64,000 nt of DNA from an uncultured Saprospiraceae bacterium (GCA_938015595.1 CALLPI010000016.1:62001-126000), one strand, 5' to 3'; shown: positions 1 to 10,088, counted from the stretch's first letter. A program made the numbers and translations. The notes: generated from the sequence alone by a model not told the origin.

Positions 1-1219
1 CCTGCACATACTCAAACTCGATGCACTGATCAATAGGACAGCGCGGCGTGGTTACCATGACCGAGCGGCAGCACAAGGCTGGCGTGGGCGAGATGGCGCT
101 CTGCACGCACACGCGCACTTCAAACTCCAAGGCATCGGTGGGCACTTGCACATTGGGCAACACCACCGGCAACTGGCTGACGTTGAAAGGCCCGTGCGCT
201 TGATTGCCGATTTGGATGGTAAAACTTCCCACCATATTGGGCGTTGGAATAGCAAAATTGACCCAAATGGCATAGCCGCCCGGCACACAGTCCAACACTT
301 CTACCTGGAGCGAGCTGATGCCGCAGGTATTGATGCACTGCACTGGCGCCAGCACTACAGAATCGCGGCAGTTGGGGTTGTTGTTGTCTTGTATAACAAA
401 GGTGCGGCTGGTGGTGCCGTCGCCGGCAAATGGACCCACACTCACCGGCCCCTGGGCGTAGGTGTAGTTGCCCATAAGCATACCGTTGACAAAAAGGCGA
501 TAGCCCGATGCTGTATTCAACGTAGGCGAGCCGGGGTTTACCAAAGCGCTGAACATGCCATTGGGCTGGCAGGGTTGAGCATTCACCTGAAGATTCAGTA
601 CAGGGCAAGGTGCCGCTGGAGCACTAAAGCAAAGATTATCGAGGAAAAACTCCTGCCCACCCACGCGCAAAGACTGGATGTTGCCCGTGAGGCACATCGT
701 ACCGGTGGCCAGTGCTGTACCTGGCGTATTGGCCAGCATGATGTTCCAGGTCACGCCTGGTGCAAGGTTGGAGGGGATGTTGAACGGGAAGTTGACCAAC
801 TGCGCCGGCTGACCATTTACAGCAATATTCTCTGCGCCACTGCCTGCCCAAAAGTGAAAGCAAACTGAAGTAGTACCAGTGGGAAACTGAAACTGCACAG
901 TGGCATTAGACGTCAGCACGGACTGCCCCTGCGAAAGCGAAAATGGCGGGTTGAGTGTGGTAGGTGCTTGCCGAACGACGATCTGCCCAAAACTCTGGGT
1001 ATTGCCGTTCAGAAAGTGTTCTACCGTGCCAGTGGCGCCTTGCTGCTGCAAGAATACGCTGCCCGGTTCGTAGCCAGTAGCTGTACTGAAAACAGTGCCA
1101 CCAGTAAAACTTTCAAAATCAATACACCGAGTATCTGGCGGGTTTTGTGCCCATAATGACATAACAAGGCTGCATAACAGTAGGCTTGTAGCTACAAATT
1201 TTGTAAGGAGTGCGTTCAT
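1..1219 (-). CDS. Secreted repeat-type protein, N-terminal part (runs off left edge)
   Basis: An open frame starts at the ATG at 1219 and has no stop before base 1, so only about 406 N-terminal residues are visible. It begins with MNALLTKFVATSLLLCSLVM followed by SLWAQ, a clear signal peptide with a likely cut after WAQ. The mature part is rich in Thr, Ser, Pro, Asn and Gly, with spaced Cys pairs (CPVL, CQPNG, CRDS, CGISS, CCRS), in the style of extracellular beta-sandwich repeat proteins exported by type IX secretion in Bacteroidota. The first 200 residues read like a lectin or jelly-roll domain (FESFTGGTVF, VCFHFWAGSG, FFLDNLCFS). The sorting domain, if there is one, lies outside the window. 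The exact family is not recognised. A cleavable signal and an extracellular location are well supported; the role is unknown. Confidence 0.82.
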   Translation of the reverse strand, partial: MNALLTKFVATSLLLCSLVMSLWAQNPPDTRCIDFESFTGGTVFSTATGYEPGSVFLQQQGATGTVEHFLNGNTQSFGQIVVRQAPTTLNPPFSLSQGQSVLTSNATVQFQFPTGTTSVCFHFWAGSGAENIAVNGQPAQLVNFPFNIPSNLAPGVTWNIMLANTPGTALATGTMCLTGNIQSLRVGGQEFFLDNLCFSAPAAPCPVLNLQVNAQPCQPNGMFSALVNPGSPTLNTASGYRLFVNGMLMGNYTYAQGPVSVGPFAGDGTTSRTFVIQDNNNPNCRDSVVLAPVQCINTCGISSLQVEVLDCVPGGYAIWVNFAIPTPNMVGSFTIQIGNQAHGPFNVSQLPVVLPNVQVPTDALEFEVRVCVQSAISPTPALCCRSVMVTTPRCPIDQCIEFEYVQ

Positions 1220-1407
1220 GGCTATCGGTTTACAGTGACGATGTTTCGATTGTGTAGTACAAATTTCCGTACACAGACAAAGGAAAGCAAAAACTAAATA
1301 GGCCTTAATTTGGGAATAACTTTCAGTTTTACTGAGGTTATTTTTTAATAAAATACTGTTTATCAGCATATAATTTTTATATTTTTACTGCAAAATTTGA
1401 CTATTTT

Positions 1408-2895
1408 ATGATTGGCCACAAAGTTTTTGAACTGCTGGCAACACTGAGCCGTCGGGAGATGACCCGCTTCCGGGAGTTTGCCGAATCGCCGTACCACAAC
1501 AAGCACAAAGAGGTACGCGCCCTGGTATCGCATCTAAGCCGCATTTATCCGCGTTTTCATGCGGAGAAATGCGCCGAAACCGCGCTGTTTGCTCAGGTAT
1601 TTCCCGGCAAAATCTTTGACCCAGCCAAACTGGCGCCGGTGTTCACCTACACGCGCCGCTTACTGGAGGACTTCCTGGCACAGCAGGCCTGCGACAGGCT
1701 GCACGACGAGCGCCAGTTGTGGCTGCTGAGCGAACTGCGCCGCCGAAAACTGTCGGAATACTACGAAAAACAACTACCGCGGGTCAGCATGCTCATAAGT
1801 GAGCTACCTGCCGCTTCAAGCCATACCTACTACCAGCACTACCGCCTGGCCGACGAAGCTGATCGGTACTTCACCCAGTTGGAGCGCCATCGCACCGACG
1901 ACAACCTGCAGGTTAAGGATAATTTTCTGGATCGCTTCTACATTGCCGAAAAACTGCGTAACGCCTGCGAACTGCAAATGCGGCGCAACATTCTCAAACT
2001 GGAATACTCCTCGCCCCTGTTGGAAGCTGTTCTTCAGGAGGTGGGTGCGCATCCTGAACGGTATGCCACTGAGCCAGTCATCATGCTGTACTATGGCATC
2101 TACCTCATGCTTAGCTACGACACGCTGCCGCGCTACCAGGAGGCTTTTGAGGCACTCTTAAAAGCAGAGGCAGATTACCAACCAGCAGAGTTGGCCGAGT
2201 TGTACAACTACTTTCACAACTACTGTGTACGGCGCATCAACTCGGGCGACGAGCACTTCCTCGAAGAAATTTTCCGCCTGTACCAGCACTTATTACACAA
2301 AGGCCTGCTGTACGAGGAGGGCTATTTGTCGGAGTGGCACTACAAAAACATTGTCACCACAGGCATCCGCTTGCACCGCATGGAGTGGGTGCGCCACTTC
2401 ATCGAATCAGAAAAGCAACGCCTACTACCCGAGGTTCGGGAAAACGCCTACCGCTTCAACCTCGCCTCTTATTACCATGCCGCCGGCCAATACGACGAAG
2501 TGCTGCACCTGCTGCTGCAAGTAGAATACAGCGATATACGCTACAGCCTGGGGGCTAAGGCGCTACTACTGCGCACCTACTATGAACTCAAAGAATTTGA
2601 CGCCCTAGATTACCTGGTAGGCTCCATGCGGCAATACCTACTGCGCAATAAGCTCATGGCCAACTTTCACCGCAACGGCTACCACAACCTCTTCCGGTTT
2701 ACCCGACGAGCCGCCCAGATACGAAGCAACCTGAAATTCACCACCTCTGACAAAAGCCGCCAAGAACTGGCTCGGCTCAAAAAGTGCATAGCCGGAGCCG
2801 GTGAAATCTTCAACAAAAGCTGGCTGTGGGAAAAAATCGAGCACCTGGAGGAGGAAATAGCCCTCAAGAGCGCACAGGCTCCGAAATTGACCTAA
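1408..2895 (+). CDS. Conserved hypothetical helical protein
   Basis: A 495-residue protein starting MIGHKVFELLATLSRREMTR. It has no signal peptide and no membrane segment. The whole chain looks alpha-helical, with many Leu, Arg, Glu and Tyr, like a helical-repeat scaffold. The N-terminal pattern (FELLATLSRREMTRFREF followed by SPYHNKH) resembles hypothetical proteins I associate with Bacteroidota whose N-terminus reads as a short helical domain. I cannot name a function. The stop codon (2893-2895) overlaps a good Bacteroidota -7 promoter box for the next gene, so the two may be separate transcripts. Upstream, 1220-1407 is AT-rich and separates this gene from the divergent secreted-protein gene. 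Confidence 0.8.
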   Translation: MIGHKVFELLATLSRREMTRFREFAESPYHNKHKEVRALVSHLSRIYPRFHAEKCAETALFAQVFPGKIFDPAKLAPVFTYTRRLLEDFLAQQACDRLHDERQLWLLSELRRRKLSEYYEKQLPRVSMLISELPAASSHTYYQHYRLADEADRYFTQLERHRTDDNLQVKDNFLDRFYIAEKLRNACELQMRRNILKLEYSSPLLEAVLQEVGAHPERYATEPVIMLYYGIYLMLSYDTLPRYQEAFEALLKAEADYQPAELAELYNYFHNYCVRRINSGDEHFLEEIFRLYQHLLHKGLLYEEGYLSEWHYKNIVTTGIRLHRMEWVRHFIESEKQRLLPEVRENAYRFNLASYYHAAGQYDEVLHLLLQVEYSDIRYSLGAKALLLRTYYELKEFDALDYLVGSMRQYLLRNKLMANFHRNGYHNLFRFTRRAAQIRSNLKFTTSDKSRQELARLKKCIAGAGEIFNKSWLWEKIEHLEEEIALKSAQAPKLT

Positions 2896-2900
2896 ATTTG
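2893..2900 (+). promoter_or_regulatory. Bacteroidota -7 box TAAATTTG
   Basis: TAAATTTG matches the Bacteroidota housekeeping consensus TAnnTTTG exactly. It overlaps the stop codon of the upstream gene and lies 120 bp before the tamB-like start and 28 bp before the possible leader ORF at 2928. A convincing -33 TTTG was not found at the expected distance. Confidence 0.5.
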
Positions 2901-2927
2901 CCTTCGTGGAATACAGCAATTAAAACC

Positions 2928-2999
2928 ATGTTAAATACCGAGGCGCCAACCAACGAAAAACCGGCGCTGCGTATCTATCATATCGGCAGCCTAACATGA
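2928..2999 (+). CDS. Possible 23-codon leader ORF upstream of tamB
   Basis: ATG at 2928 opens a frame of 23 residues (MLNTEAPTNEKPALRIYHIG then SLT) ending in TGA at 2997-2999, 21 bp before the tamB-like start. It sits about 28 bp downstream of the TAAATTTG promoter box, where a first ORF on that transcript would be expected. The composition is protein-like, but there is no Shine-Dalgarno sequence and no family is recognised. It could be a leader peptide, a decayed gene start or chance. Confidence 0.25.
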   Translation: MLNTEAPTNEKPALRIYHIGSLT

Positions 3000-3020
3000 T
3001 GCAAACTGCTACACAAACCA

Positions 3021-6000
3021 ATGAAAGAACAACCAGCGTCAGACACAACATCCTCCCCCCAGAAGCCAAAGGAAGGCCTCTTCTATCAGGTGGGCAGATG
3101 GATAGTACGGGTACTATTCTCTGTGCTGGTGTTTTTCTTGCTGCTGTCTTTGTTAGTGCATATTCCTACCGTCCAAACCCGGCTGGCACACTACGCCACC
3201 CATGAATTGTCGGACTATCTGGGAGTGAGCGTCTCCGTAAAGCGCCTTAGACTTGCCTTCTTTAACCGGGTCATCCTGGAGGGGTTCTTAGTGGAAGACC
3301 CCCAATGCGACACCGTACTGACCTGCGAGCGCCTCACGGCTGGTATTAATTCCAATATTTTTACCCTCATTCGCCGGGGTCTGGAGGTGGACGAACTCTC
3401 TATCCGCAGCGCCACGCTGAACATGCAGCGACCGCAAGGCACGCCGTACAACAACTTTAAAGCCCTACTGGACCAACTCTTCCCACCCAAGCCTCGAAAA
3501 TCGCGCAAGCCCTTCCAACTCAGGTTGAAAAAACTCTACCTGGACAACATCCAGTTCCGATCCAATGACATAGTCAAAGGTGAACACCTATACGCTACTG
3601 TACCCCAAGGATTTATATGGCTCAAACAAATGGACTTGCCGGGCAAAAAACTCGTCATCCAACAGTGCATCTTGGATCGCTCGACATTTCGTGTAGAATC
3701 TGTGTCGGAAATGCCTCTGCCTGCAGCGCTATCCACTGCGTTGGGGCGCCCCTCCAGTAATGATGATGATACTACAACATGGCAAATCACACTCAAGGAT
3801 TTTGACTTCAGCCGAGGTACTTTTTCACTACATAATCTGCGCAAAGCGCCCGTGAAAACTACTCCTGACGACCAATTAGACTTCGAACATCTGGAAGTAT
3901 CGGACATAGCCATTCGCCTCAAGAACATCCGTCTTAATGCTGATTCGCTCACCGGCGCCATTGAAAAAATTGCTGCACAGACCTCTAGCGGGTTTGTGCT
4001 TAAGCAACTGACGGCGAAAGAAGTCAAAATGGATGCGCGCAGCATTGCACTTAATGGCCTGGAAATCCTCACGCCAGAATCGCGCCTGGGCGATACGCTG
4101 ACTTTTGTTTTTGAACGATACAGCGACTTCAAGGATTTTTCCTCCGCCGTGCGTATGGACGCCAGGCTGTACACCAGTTTCTTGGCTGTCAAAGATCTGC
4201 TGGTTTTTGCCCCCAAACTCAAGCAGAACGCTTTTTTCAGAAACAACCTGAACGAACGCTTCCAGATAGAAGGTCGTGTACGGGGTGCCGTGGACGACCT
4301 CTCCGGGCGAAATCTCGAAATTGCTCTAGGCAAGGGCACCTTCCTCAAAGGCCGCCTCGACATGCGCGACGTCACCATCCCCGGCCAGGGATTCTTTGTA
4401 ATTGACATGCAGGAAGCCCGTACCAGCATGCGCGTACTGCAGCAAATCATCCCCCGCTTCAACCTACCCGACAACTTCGACCGCCTGGGTAGGCTGCAGT
4501 TCAGGGGCAACCTTACTGGGTTCTTTGCCACGGGCTTCACCATCATCGGCGACCTGCACACCGAACTCGGCCCCGCCAAACTCAGCATGACCTTAAACCC
4601 CAACGGCGGCAAAGAGCGAGCTACCTACTCCGGCGATTTGAGCCTGCAAAACTTCGATCTGGGTGCCTGGACTAGCAATAACGACTTTGGCAAAGTCAGC
4701 CTCTCGGCCTCCCTCAAGGAAGGCCGAAGCCTGGTAGCCTCTAGCGCTAGCGCCAAAGTATCGGCACAAGTCAAGTCGTTCAGCTACAAAAAGTACGAAT
4801 ACAAAAACGCCGTACTATCTGGCGCGCTCAATCGCAACTTCTTTAACGGCGACTTCAACATCCGCGATGAAAACGTGGACTTTACCTTCAATGGCAAGTT
4901 GGATTTCACCCAGAGCGTGCCTGTGTTCAACTTCAAAGCCGATGTGAAAAAAATTGATTTTAAAACCCTTAACCTGTCTAAAAAGGACATCATTCTGGCT
5001 GGCCAGTTTGAACTCAATGCCCGCAACAGCAAGCTCGCCAATGTAGAGGGCGAAGCCCATATCAACGACCTGGCCATCACCCTCGACCAAGACGAAACCT
5101 TCAGCATAGACCGCGTGGACATTCAGTCGCACTTTACTATGCTGGGCGAGCGCGTGCTCCGCCTCGATTCTGAAATTGCCAATATCGAAGTGAACGGCAT
5201 TTTTGAACCAGAGCAACTGCCCGCCATTTTCGTACAGCATCTGCATCGCAATCACGCTGCCTTTGCCGAGCGGCTCAACATTAAGCCACCTAAGCGTGCA
5301 CCGGCGCCTTCCAGGTTTCATTTCAAAGCCAACATCCTGGAGTCCAGGGGATTCAACCACTTACTCTCGCCGGAGTTGCATGAGTTGCGAGATTTTTACC
5401 TTGCCGGTGGTTATCGCTATGCCACGGATTCGCTGGAATTGGAGATGAGCATCCCCTTCTTTCAGTACGGCGCCCTGCGCATCGAACAACCCTTTCTGGT
5501 ATGGAATGCCAGAAACGGCGTAGCAGAGTTGGAAACGGGGTTCAACAACCTGTACCTCAACGACAAACAACTATTGGCCAACCCACTGCTGCTGGGCGGC
5601 CTGGCGTACAAAGACTCGCTGCGCTTTGCCATCACCTACCGCTCCGCCGGCGCCAAAATACTCGAAACCCTCTACCTGAACGGCATACTGACTGCTGTGG
5701 ACTCCACGGCACTAAGCCTGCACTTTGAGCAAAGTAACCTCACGCTGATGAACCGCCTGTGGGTCATCAATCCCGAAAACCGGATTACCTTCTCTAAAGA
5801 AGCCGTCAACATTTCCAAAATGGTGCTCACACACCAGAACTACCGCATCGGTCTGGAAAACTTTGGTAAAAGAGGCGCAAGGGTGGCCTTGTTGAGCCTG
5901 GATTTTCATCTCATTGACAAATACTGGGACTACCCACAGCTCGAATTTGGCGGGCTGTTCAACGTCCAGATTTGGGTGGAAGACCTCGTCAAAATGGAGA

Positions 6001-7925
6001 AACTCAACCTCTCCGTTGTAGCCAATACCCTGACCATCAACGACGATGACTGGGGTACGCTACACCTGGATGCCTCCGCACCCAACCTCAAAAGCCGCAT
6101 CACTACCATTCTGAGCCTTGAAAACGACAGCTCCCAGATTTACGGCAGAGGGTACTACAACCTTCAGGAAATCAGAGGCAAAGGCGCTTCGCGCAACTTC
6201 CAGGAAAATCGCAAAAACTTTTTCCTGGCCAACTTCAACCTCAGCCGCGTGCCTTTGCGCACCATGGAGTACTTCCTGGAGGGCATTGTTAGCGGCACGC
6301 AAGGCTTAGTCAGCGGCGACGTCACCTTCAGCGGCACCCCCGGCGACCCACACCTGGACGGCAGCCTACTGGTCAACAGTGGGCGCTTCTCCGTAAATTA
6401 TCTGAAAACTACCTACCGCCTGGACCAAGCTGTGGTAAAAATGAACGACCAGTGGCTCTTTCAAGTGGCTAACGCCAACATATTTGACAAGTATAGACAC
6501 ACAGCCCGCATCACTGGGGGGCTGAGGCACTCTAGGCTCAAAGACCTGCGCATAGACGCCACGCTGCACACCAACCGATTCCTGGCTTTGGACACTAAAA
6601 AAGGCGATAACAAGCAGTTCTACGGACAGGCACTGGGCAGCGGCTACGCCCGCTTTACTGGCCCAGTAGACAGAATTGACGCCTACATCAAGGGCAGTGT
6701 CAACGACAGCACCCGTCTGGTCATCCCTATCAGTTCTGAACGCGAGGCTCAGTCTATCAGCTATGTCAACTTCATCAATCAGCGTGCCAGACCCGTGCAG
6801 GAGGGCACCTCTACCCCACCCCCTGCCCCCAAGGGCATGAACATTGAAATGGACTTGACCGTGGGCAGGGAATCGGTCATGCAAATTGTTTTTAATGAAC
6901 AAGCCGGCGACATTCTGGAAGGCACTGGCCGAGGCAATATCCGCATTCTGCTACCACGAAACGGCGATTTCCAGATGTTTGGCGATTACAGCATAGAAGA
7001 GGGCGACTACCTGTTTACCCTTTACGGCGTGATCAACAAAAAATTCAGGGTGCAGCGCGGCGGCTCCATCAAGTGGTCAGGCGACCCCTACAAAGCCATC
7101 ATCCGTCTGGATGCCGAGTATAAAGGCATCAACACGCCGGTATCGGTATTCATAGCCGACTTCCTAGCCGCTGAAAGGCCATACCTCAAGTCGGAGGCAT
7201 CCAAAGCTACCCAGGTAAATCTGGTCTTGCACCTGGCTGGTGAACTCTTCCAGCCACAAATCAACTTCGACATTGAGTTCCCTCTGCTCACCGGCGAGCT
7301 GAAAAACTATACCGACAGTAAACTTCGCATCCTCAAGCAAGACCCCAACGAACTCAATCGCCAGGCTTTTGGCCTCATTGTGGCTGGGCAGTTTCTGCCT
7401 TCCGACCTGAACAACATACAAGCTCCAGACGTGATCTACAATACCGTGAGCGAACTAGTGTCCAACCAGTTGTCGCTGTTTTTGACTGATCTGTTTTCTG
7501 ATTTTATTGAAGATGGCCGAGTGCTGTCTGGTATTGATTTCCAAGTGGCTTACAGCCAGTACCGACCCGGAGATACCCAGCAGAGTTTTGGCCGAGGCGA
7601 GGAGTTTGAAGTGCGGCTCCGGCAGAGTCTTTTCAACGACCGGTTGTCGGTTATCGTAGGCGGCAACTACGACAGCGGAGGTAGGGCAGCCTCGGCGCCA
7701 GGAGTAACTACAGGGGCTTTTTTCGGCAATGACCTGGTTATAGAATATGCCCTAACACCTGACCGCAGCCTAACCCTGAAAGTGTATCAGCGGCTTCAGC
7801 CCGACATTGGCGGCCGTAGGCTCAAGGTGGGCGCTGGCATCAGCTTCCGCAAGGAATACGATTCTTTTGCCGAGTTTGTGCAAAGCATTCGCCTGATAGG
7901 CAAAAAGAGCAGAAAAAACAGCTAA
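3021..7925 (+). CDS. tamB: TamB-like translocation/assembly module protein
   Basis: A 1634-residue inner-membrane-anchored periplasmic protein. A cytoplasmic tail of about 27 residues is followed by one hydrophobic segment (VRVLFSVLVFFLLLSLLVHI, about residues 30-50) and then a long beta-strand-rich region. The last 400 residues fit the TamB/DUF490 domain: they carry the pattern 'GSGYARFTGPVDRID', then 'GDYSIEEGDYLFTLYGVINK' and a C-terminal part with 'LTPDRSLTLKVYQR'. TamB-family proteins are AsmA-like lipid-transfer bridges that also help assemble some outer-membrane proteins; in Bacteroidota they stand without a TamA next door, as here. The start at 3021 is chosen because it leaves the single N-terminal anchor intact; a start at 2996 is in another frame. 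The gene converges on rlmH with 7 bp between the stops. Confidence 0.9.
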   Translation: MKEQPASDTTSSPQKPKEGLFYQVGRWIVRVLFSVLVFFLLLSLLVHIPTVQTRLAHYATHELSDYLGVSVSVKRLRLAFFNRVILEGFLVEDPQCDTVLTCERLTAGINSNIFTLIRRGLEVDELSIRSATLNMQRPQGTPYNNFKALLDQLFPPKPRKSRKPFQLRLKKLYLDNIQFRSNDIVKGEHLYATVPQGFIWLKQMDLPGKKLVIQQCILDRSTFRVESVSEMPLPAALSTALGRPSSNDDDTTTWQITLKDFDFSRGTFSLHNLRKAPVKTTPDDQLDFEHLEVSDIAIRLKNIRLNADSLTGAIEKIAAQTSSGFVLKQLTAKEVKMDARSIALNGLEILTPESRLGDTLTFVFERYSDFKDFSSAVRMDARLYTSFLAVKDLLVFAPKLKQNAFFRNNLNERFQIEGRVRGAVDDLSGRNLEIALGKGTFLKGRLDMRDVTIPGQGFFVIDMQEARTSMRVLQQIIPRFNLPDNFDRLGRLQFRGNLTGFFATGFTIIGDLHTELGPAKLSMTLNPNGGKERATYSGDLSLQNFDLGAWTSNNDFGKVSLSASLKEGRSLVASSASAKVSAQVKSFSYKKYEYKNAVLSGALNRNFFNGDFNIRDENVDFTFNGKLDFTQSVPVFNFKADVKKIDFKTLNLSKKDIILAGQFELNARNSKLANVEGEAHINDLAITLDQDETFSIDRVDIQSHFTMLGERVLRLDSEIANIEVNGIFEPEQLPAIFVQHLHRNHAAFAERLNIKPPKRAPAPSRFHFKANILESRGFNHLLSPELHELRDFYLAGGYRYATDSLELEMSIPFFQYGALRIEQPFLVWNARNGVAELETGFNNLYLNDKQLLANPLLLGGLAYKDSLRFAITYRSAGAKILETLYLNGILTAVDSTALSLHFEQSNLTLMNRLWVINPENRITFSKEAVNISKMVLTHQNYRIGLENFGKRGARVALLSLDFHLIDKYWDYPQLEFGGLFNVQIWVEDLVKMEKLNLSVVANTLTINDDDWGTLHLDASAPNLKSRITTILSLENDSSQIYGRGYYNLQEIRGKGASRNFQENRKNFFLANFNLSRVPLRTMEYFLEGIVSGTQGLVSGDVTFSGTPGDPHLDGSLLVNSGRFSVNYLKTTYRLDQAVVKMNDQWLFQVANANIFDKYRHTARITGGLRHSRLKDLRIDATLHTNRFLALDTKKGDNKQFYGQALGSGYARFTGPVDRIDAYIKGSVNDSTRLVIPISSEREAQSISYVNFINQRARPVQEGTSTPPPAPKGMNIEMDLTVGRESVMQIVFNEQAGDILEGTGRGNIRILLPRNGDFQMFGDYSIEEGDYLFTLYGVINKKFRVQRGGSIKWSGDPYKAIIRLDAEYKGINTPVSVFIADFLAAERPYLKSEASKATQVNLVLHLAGELFQPQINFDIEFPLLTGELKNYTDSKLRILKQDPNELNRQAFGLIVAGQFLPSDLNNIQAPDVIYNTVSELVSNQLSLFLTDLFSDFIEDGRVLSGIDFQVAYSQYRPGDTQQSFGRGEEFEVRLRQSLFNDRLSVIVGGNYDSGGRAASAPGVTTGAFFGNDLVIEYALTPDRSLTLKVYQRLQPDIGGRRLKVGAGISFRKEYDSFAEFVQSIRLIGKKSRKNS

Positions 7926-7932
7926 GGCAATA

Positions 7933-8394
7933 TTATCCATTATGGTACGGCTCATGCCGCAGGATGGTCATAGCGCGGTACAATTGCTCCAGGAAGAACA
8001 CGCGCACCATCTGATGCGAAAATGTCATGGGCGAGAGCGACATCATTTCGTTGGCGCGCTGATATACTGCCGGCGAAAAGCCGTAGGCGCCGCCAATCAA
8101 GAAAATGAGCCTGCGGTGGGATTGTTGCAATCGCTTGTCCAGGTGAGCAGCAAAGGCCTCTGACCCCATTAACTGACCTTTTTCATCCAATAGCGCCAGC
8201 CAGTCTTCTGATTTGATGCGCGACAATACCAGCTCGCCTTCGCGCTCCTTGAGCTGAGCACCAGCAGCCTTGACGTCAGGCAGGATCACCCACTCGAAGG
8301 GTAGGTAGTGCTTGAGGCGCTTCTTATACAGGGCGATGCCTTCTTCCAGGTAACGCTCATTGGTTTTGCCTATGGCCCAAAGTTCGACTTTCAT
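7933..8394 (-). CDS. rlmH: 23S rRNA (pseudouridine(1915)-N(3))-methyltransferase RlmH
   Basis: A 153-residue SPOUT methyltransferase, the usual length. It methylates N3 of pseudouridine 1915 in helix 69 of 23S rRNA on the assembled ribosome. The SAM-binding knot is seen as 'RRLIFLIGGAYGFSPAV', and the C-terminus 'MTFSHQMVRVFFLEQLYRAM' followed by ILRHEPYHN is the family signature. The ATG overlaps the stop of the upstream SWIM-domain gene (ATGA at 8391-8394), so the two are probably translationally coupled. Confidence 0.97.
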   Translation of the reverse strand: MKVELWAIGKTNERYLEEGIALYKKRLKHYLPFEWVILPDVKAAGAQLKEREGELVLSRIKSEDWLALLDEKGQLMGSEAFAAHLDKRLQQSHRRLIFLIGGAYGFSPAVYQRANEMMSLSPMTFSHQMVRVFFLEQLYRAMTILRHEPYHNG

Positions 8395-10088
8395 GCAGAC
8401 AGCGATTCGTCAGATAACTGTAAAGCCTCCTGCAGAGTATGCCTTTCGGGGTATTGGGTGCGCAAGGTTTCTGCCAACTTCTCGGCTATGGCTTCCCCAC
8501 CGCGGCTGCGCAGCGCCTCTATCAGCTCCCGTACCCGGCGCGAGGGGTAAGGCCCTACATGCCCTTTTAGATACTGCTCCAACAAAACGCGGTAAAGCGA
8601 CAACAACTCAGCCTCCCGCTCCGGTAAAAGATAGTGGCCAAACTCCGACAAGAGGTCCAAAGAGCGGGCTTCGGCCAGGAAAGTCGCCAAACGCTCAGTC
8701 TCCCCAACATCGGCCAGAATACCTGCCAAGAGCCGGCGCTTGGCATGAGAGAAAGACAATCGGCGTAGTTCATCAAATATCGTTTCCCAGTCGTCAACAC
8801 TGGGGCGTGCTGCTCGCCAGTACTTGAAATACCGAATGTCTAATGTTTTCAGCAAGCGCACTTTAGCCCAATAAGCCTGGAGGTCTGCATTATGGGTATG
8901 GACAGCGCACTGCAGCAGGGCTTCTTCCAGCTCATCGTGAATGGCTGGCAGCCGGTGCCGGCGCAGCCCGGTTTCAGCCAAAGCAGCCGCACGCGTCCAG
9001 TCCGATTGAGACAAAGCATGGCGCACAGCAAACAGCAATACCTCAGGCAAGGTCAGGTATTTTTCTGCCCAGGCGCGAGCGTCCTCTGCCCGACCAATGC
9101 TTTCCCATTGGTGTATCAACAGCAGTAGCAAGGGCGAGGGGTCTCTACCTTCAAGGAGGTATTTATCTGCCTGGCGGGCGAGCAAATCGCCAAGCAAGGC
9201 TGCATCCGCCGGCGAACGACTCAGTGCAGCCAGCAAGCGAAAGAATAGCACATCAATTCCCTGGCTGCGATACAAGAGCTTTTGAGACTCCTCCACACAC
9301 CAGGTGTTCAAGTCGTCCAACAGCGCAGGAGGTGCTGCTGTTAACGCCTTGAGCGTCTCAAACGCAGCCTGAATACTGTCATACAGTGGCTTGTATTGCT
9401 CGCCGGCGTGGCGCAGCAGCGGGGTCAGTTTTTCGATCAAGCTCAGCGATACATCGCGAGCATCAGTAAAGTGCTGCCGGCTCAGCGCATCGCGAGCGTG
9501 CTCCAGCATGTCTTCGGCTACTTGAAGAACCTTGCGAAAGCCGCGCACACTAAAACTGCGGTCGGCTTTTCGGGCTTCTGCGATGACCGAATCCAGCAGT
9601 TCTACTGACCTAGCCTTGTGGTCTTCGCCGGGCACTGCGGTCAGAAAGCGGCTTTTAAGGGCAATGGCAAAATGACGGTTGTGGCGGGCATAACTTCGTA
9701 CAAAAGCGGCCAGTTCCTCAGGGCTTACATGCGCCAGTATCTGGTCAATGCCTGAAGAGCGCCCTGACGATAGCCTGGGCGGCCGTTGGCGCTTTTTCTC
9801 TTGCGCCCGTTGCGCCAAGTAGCGGCGCAAGGCCAACAAAGCAGCTGCATAGTGTGCACAGGCACCTTTGTGGCGAAAGGTTTCGCATTCGCAGGCAGCC
9901 ATGAGCACTTTGGAGGGACTGATGCGCACTTCTACTTCCAATACTGCGCCATCCCGCACCTGGATGAGCCATAGGTGGCGTTCTACTTCGGTAGGCTCGC
10001 CTACCTGTTGTTGCTCCAAGAACAAGTCCCCGGCAATGAGCAGCTCATCATCCAGGTAATTTTCGATTTGTGCCAGCGGAAAGTGCAT
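8391..10088 (-). CDS. SWIM zinc-finger domain protein
   Basis: A 565-residue protein with an N-terminal SWIM zinc finger: C-E-C, nine residues, then C-A-H ('CECETFRHKGACAHYAAALL', near residues 66-85) matches CxCx(n)CxH. SWIM domains bind DNA or protein partners. The rest (about 130-560) is a long array of helical pairs rich in Leu, Ala and Arg, as in TPR-like solenoids. Bacterial members of this architecture are poorly characterised; some are encoded next to SNF2 helicases, but no helicase is present here. The gene overlaps rlmH by 4 bp, so the two share a transcript. Specific function unknown. Confidence 0.85.
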   Translation of the reverse strand: MHFPLAQIENYLDDELLIAGDLFLEQQQVGEPTEVERHLWLIQVRDGAVLEVEVRISPSKVLMAACECETFRHKGACAHYAAALLALRRYLAQRAQEKKRQRPPRLSSGRSSGIDQILAHVSPEELAAFVRSYARHNRHFAIALKSRFLTAVPGEDHKARSVELLDSVIAEARKADRSFSVRGFRKVLQVAEDMLEHARDALSRQHFTDARDVSLSLIEKLTPLLRHAGEQYKPLYDSIQAAFETLKALTAAPPALLDDLNTWCVEESQKLLYRSQGIDVLFFRLLAALSRSPADAALLGDLLARQADKYLLEGRDPSPLLLLLIHQWESIGRAEDARAWAEKYLTLPEVLLFAVRHALSQSDWTRAAALAETGLRRHRLPAIHDELEEALLQCAVHTHNADLQAYWAKVRLLKTLDIRYFKYWRAARPSVDDWETIFDELRRLSFSHAKRRLLAGILADVGETERLATFLAEARSLDLLSEFGHYLLPEREAELLSLYRVLLEQYLKGHVGPYPSRRVRELIEALRSRGGEAIAEKLAETLRTQYPERHTLQEALQLSDESLSA

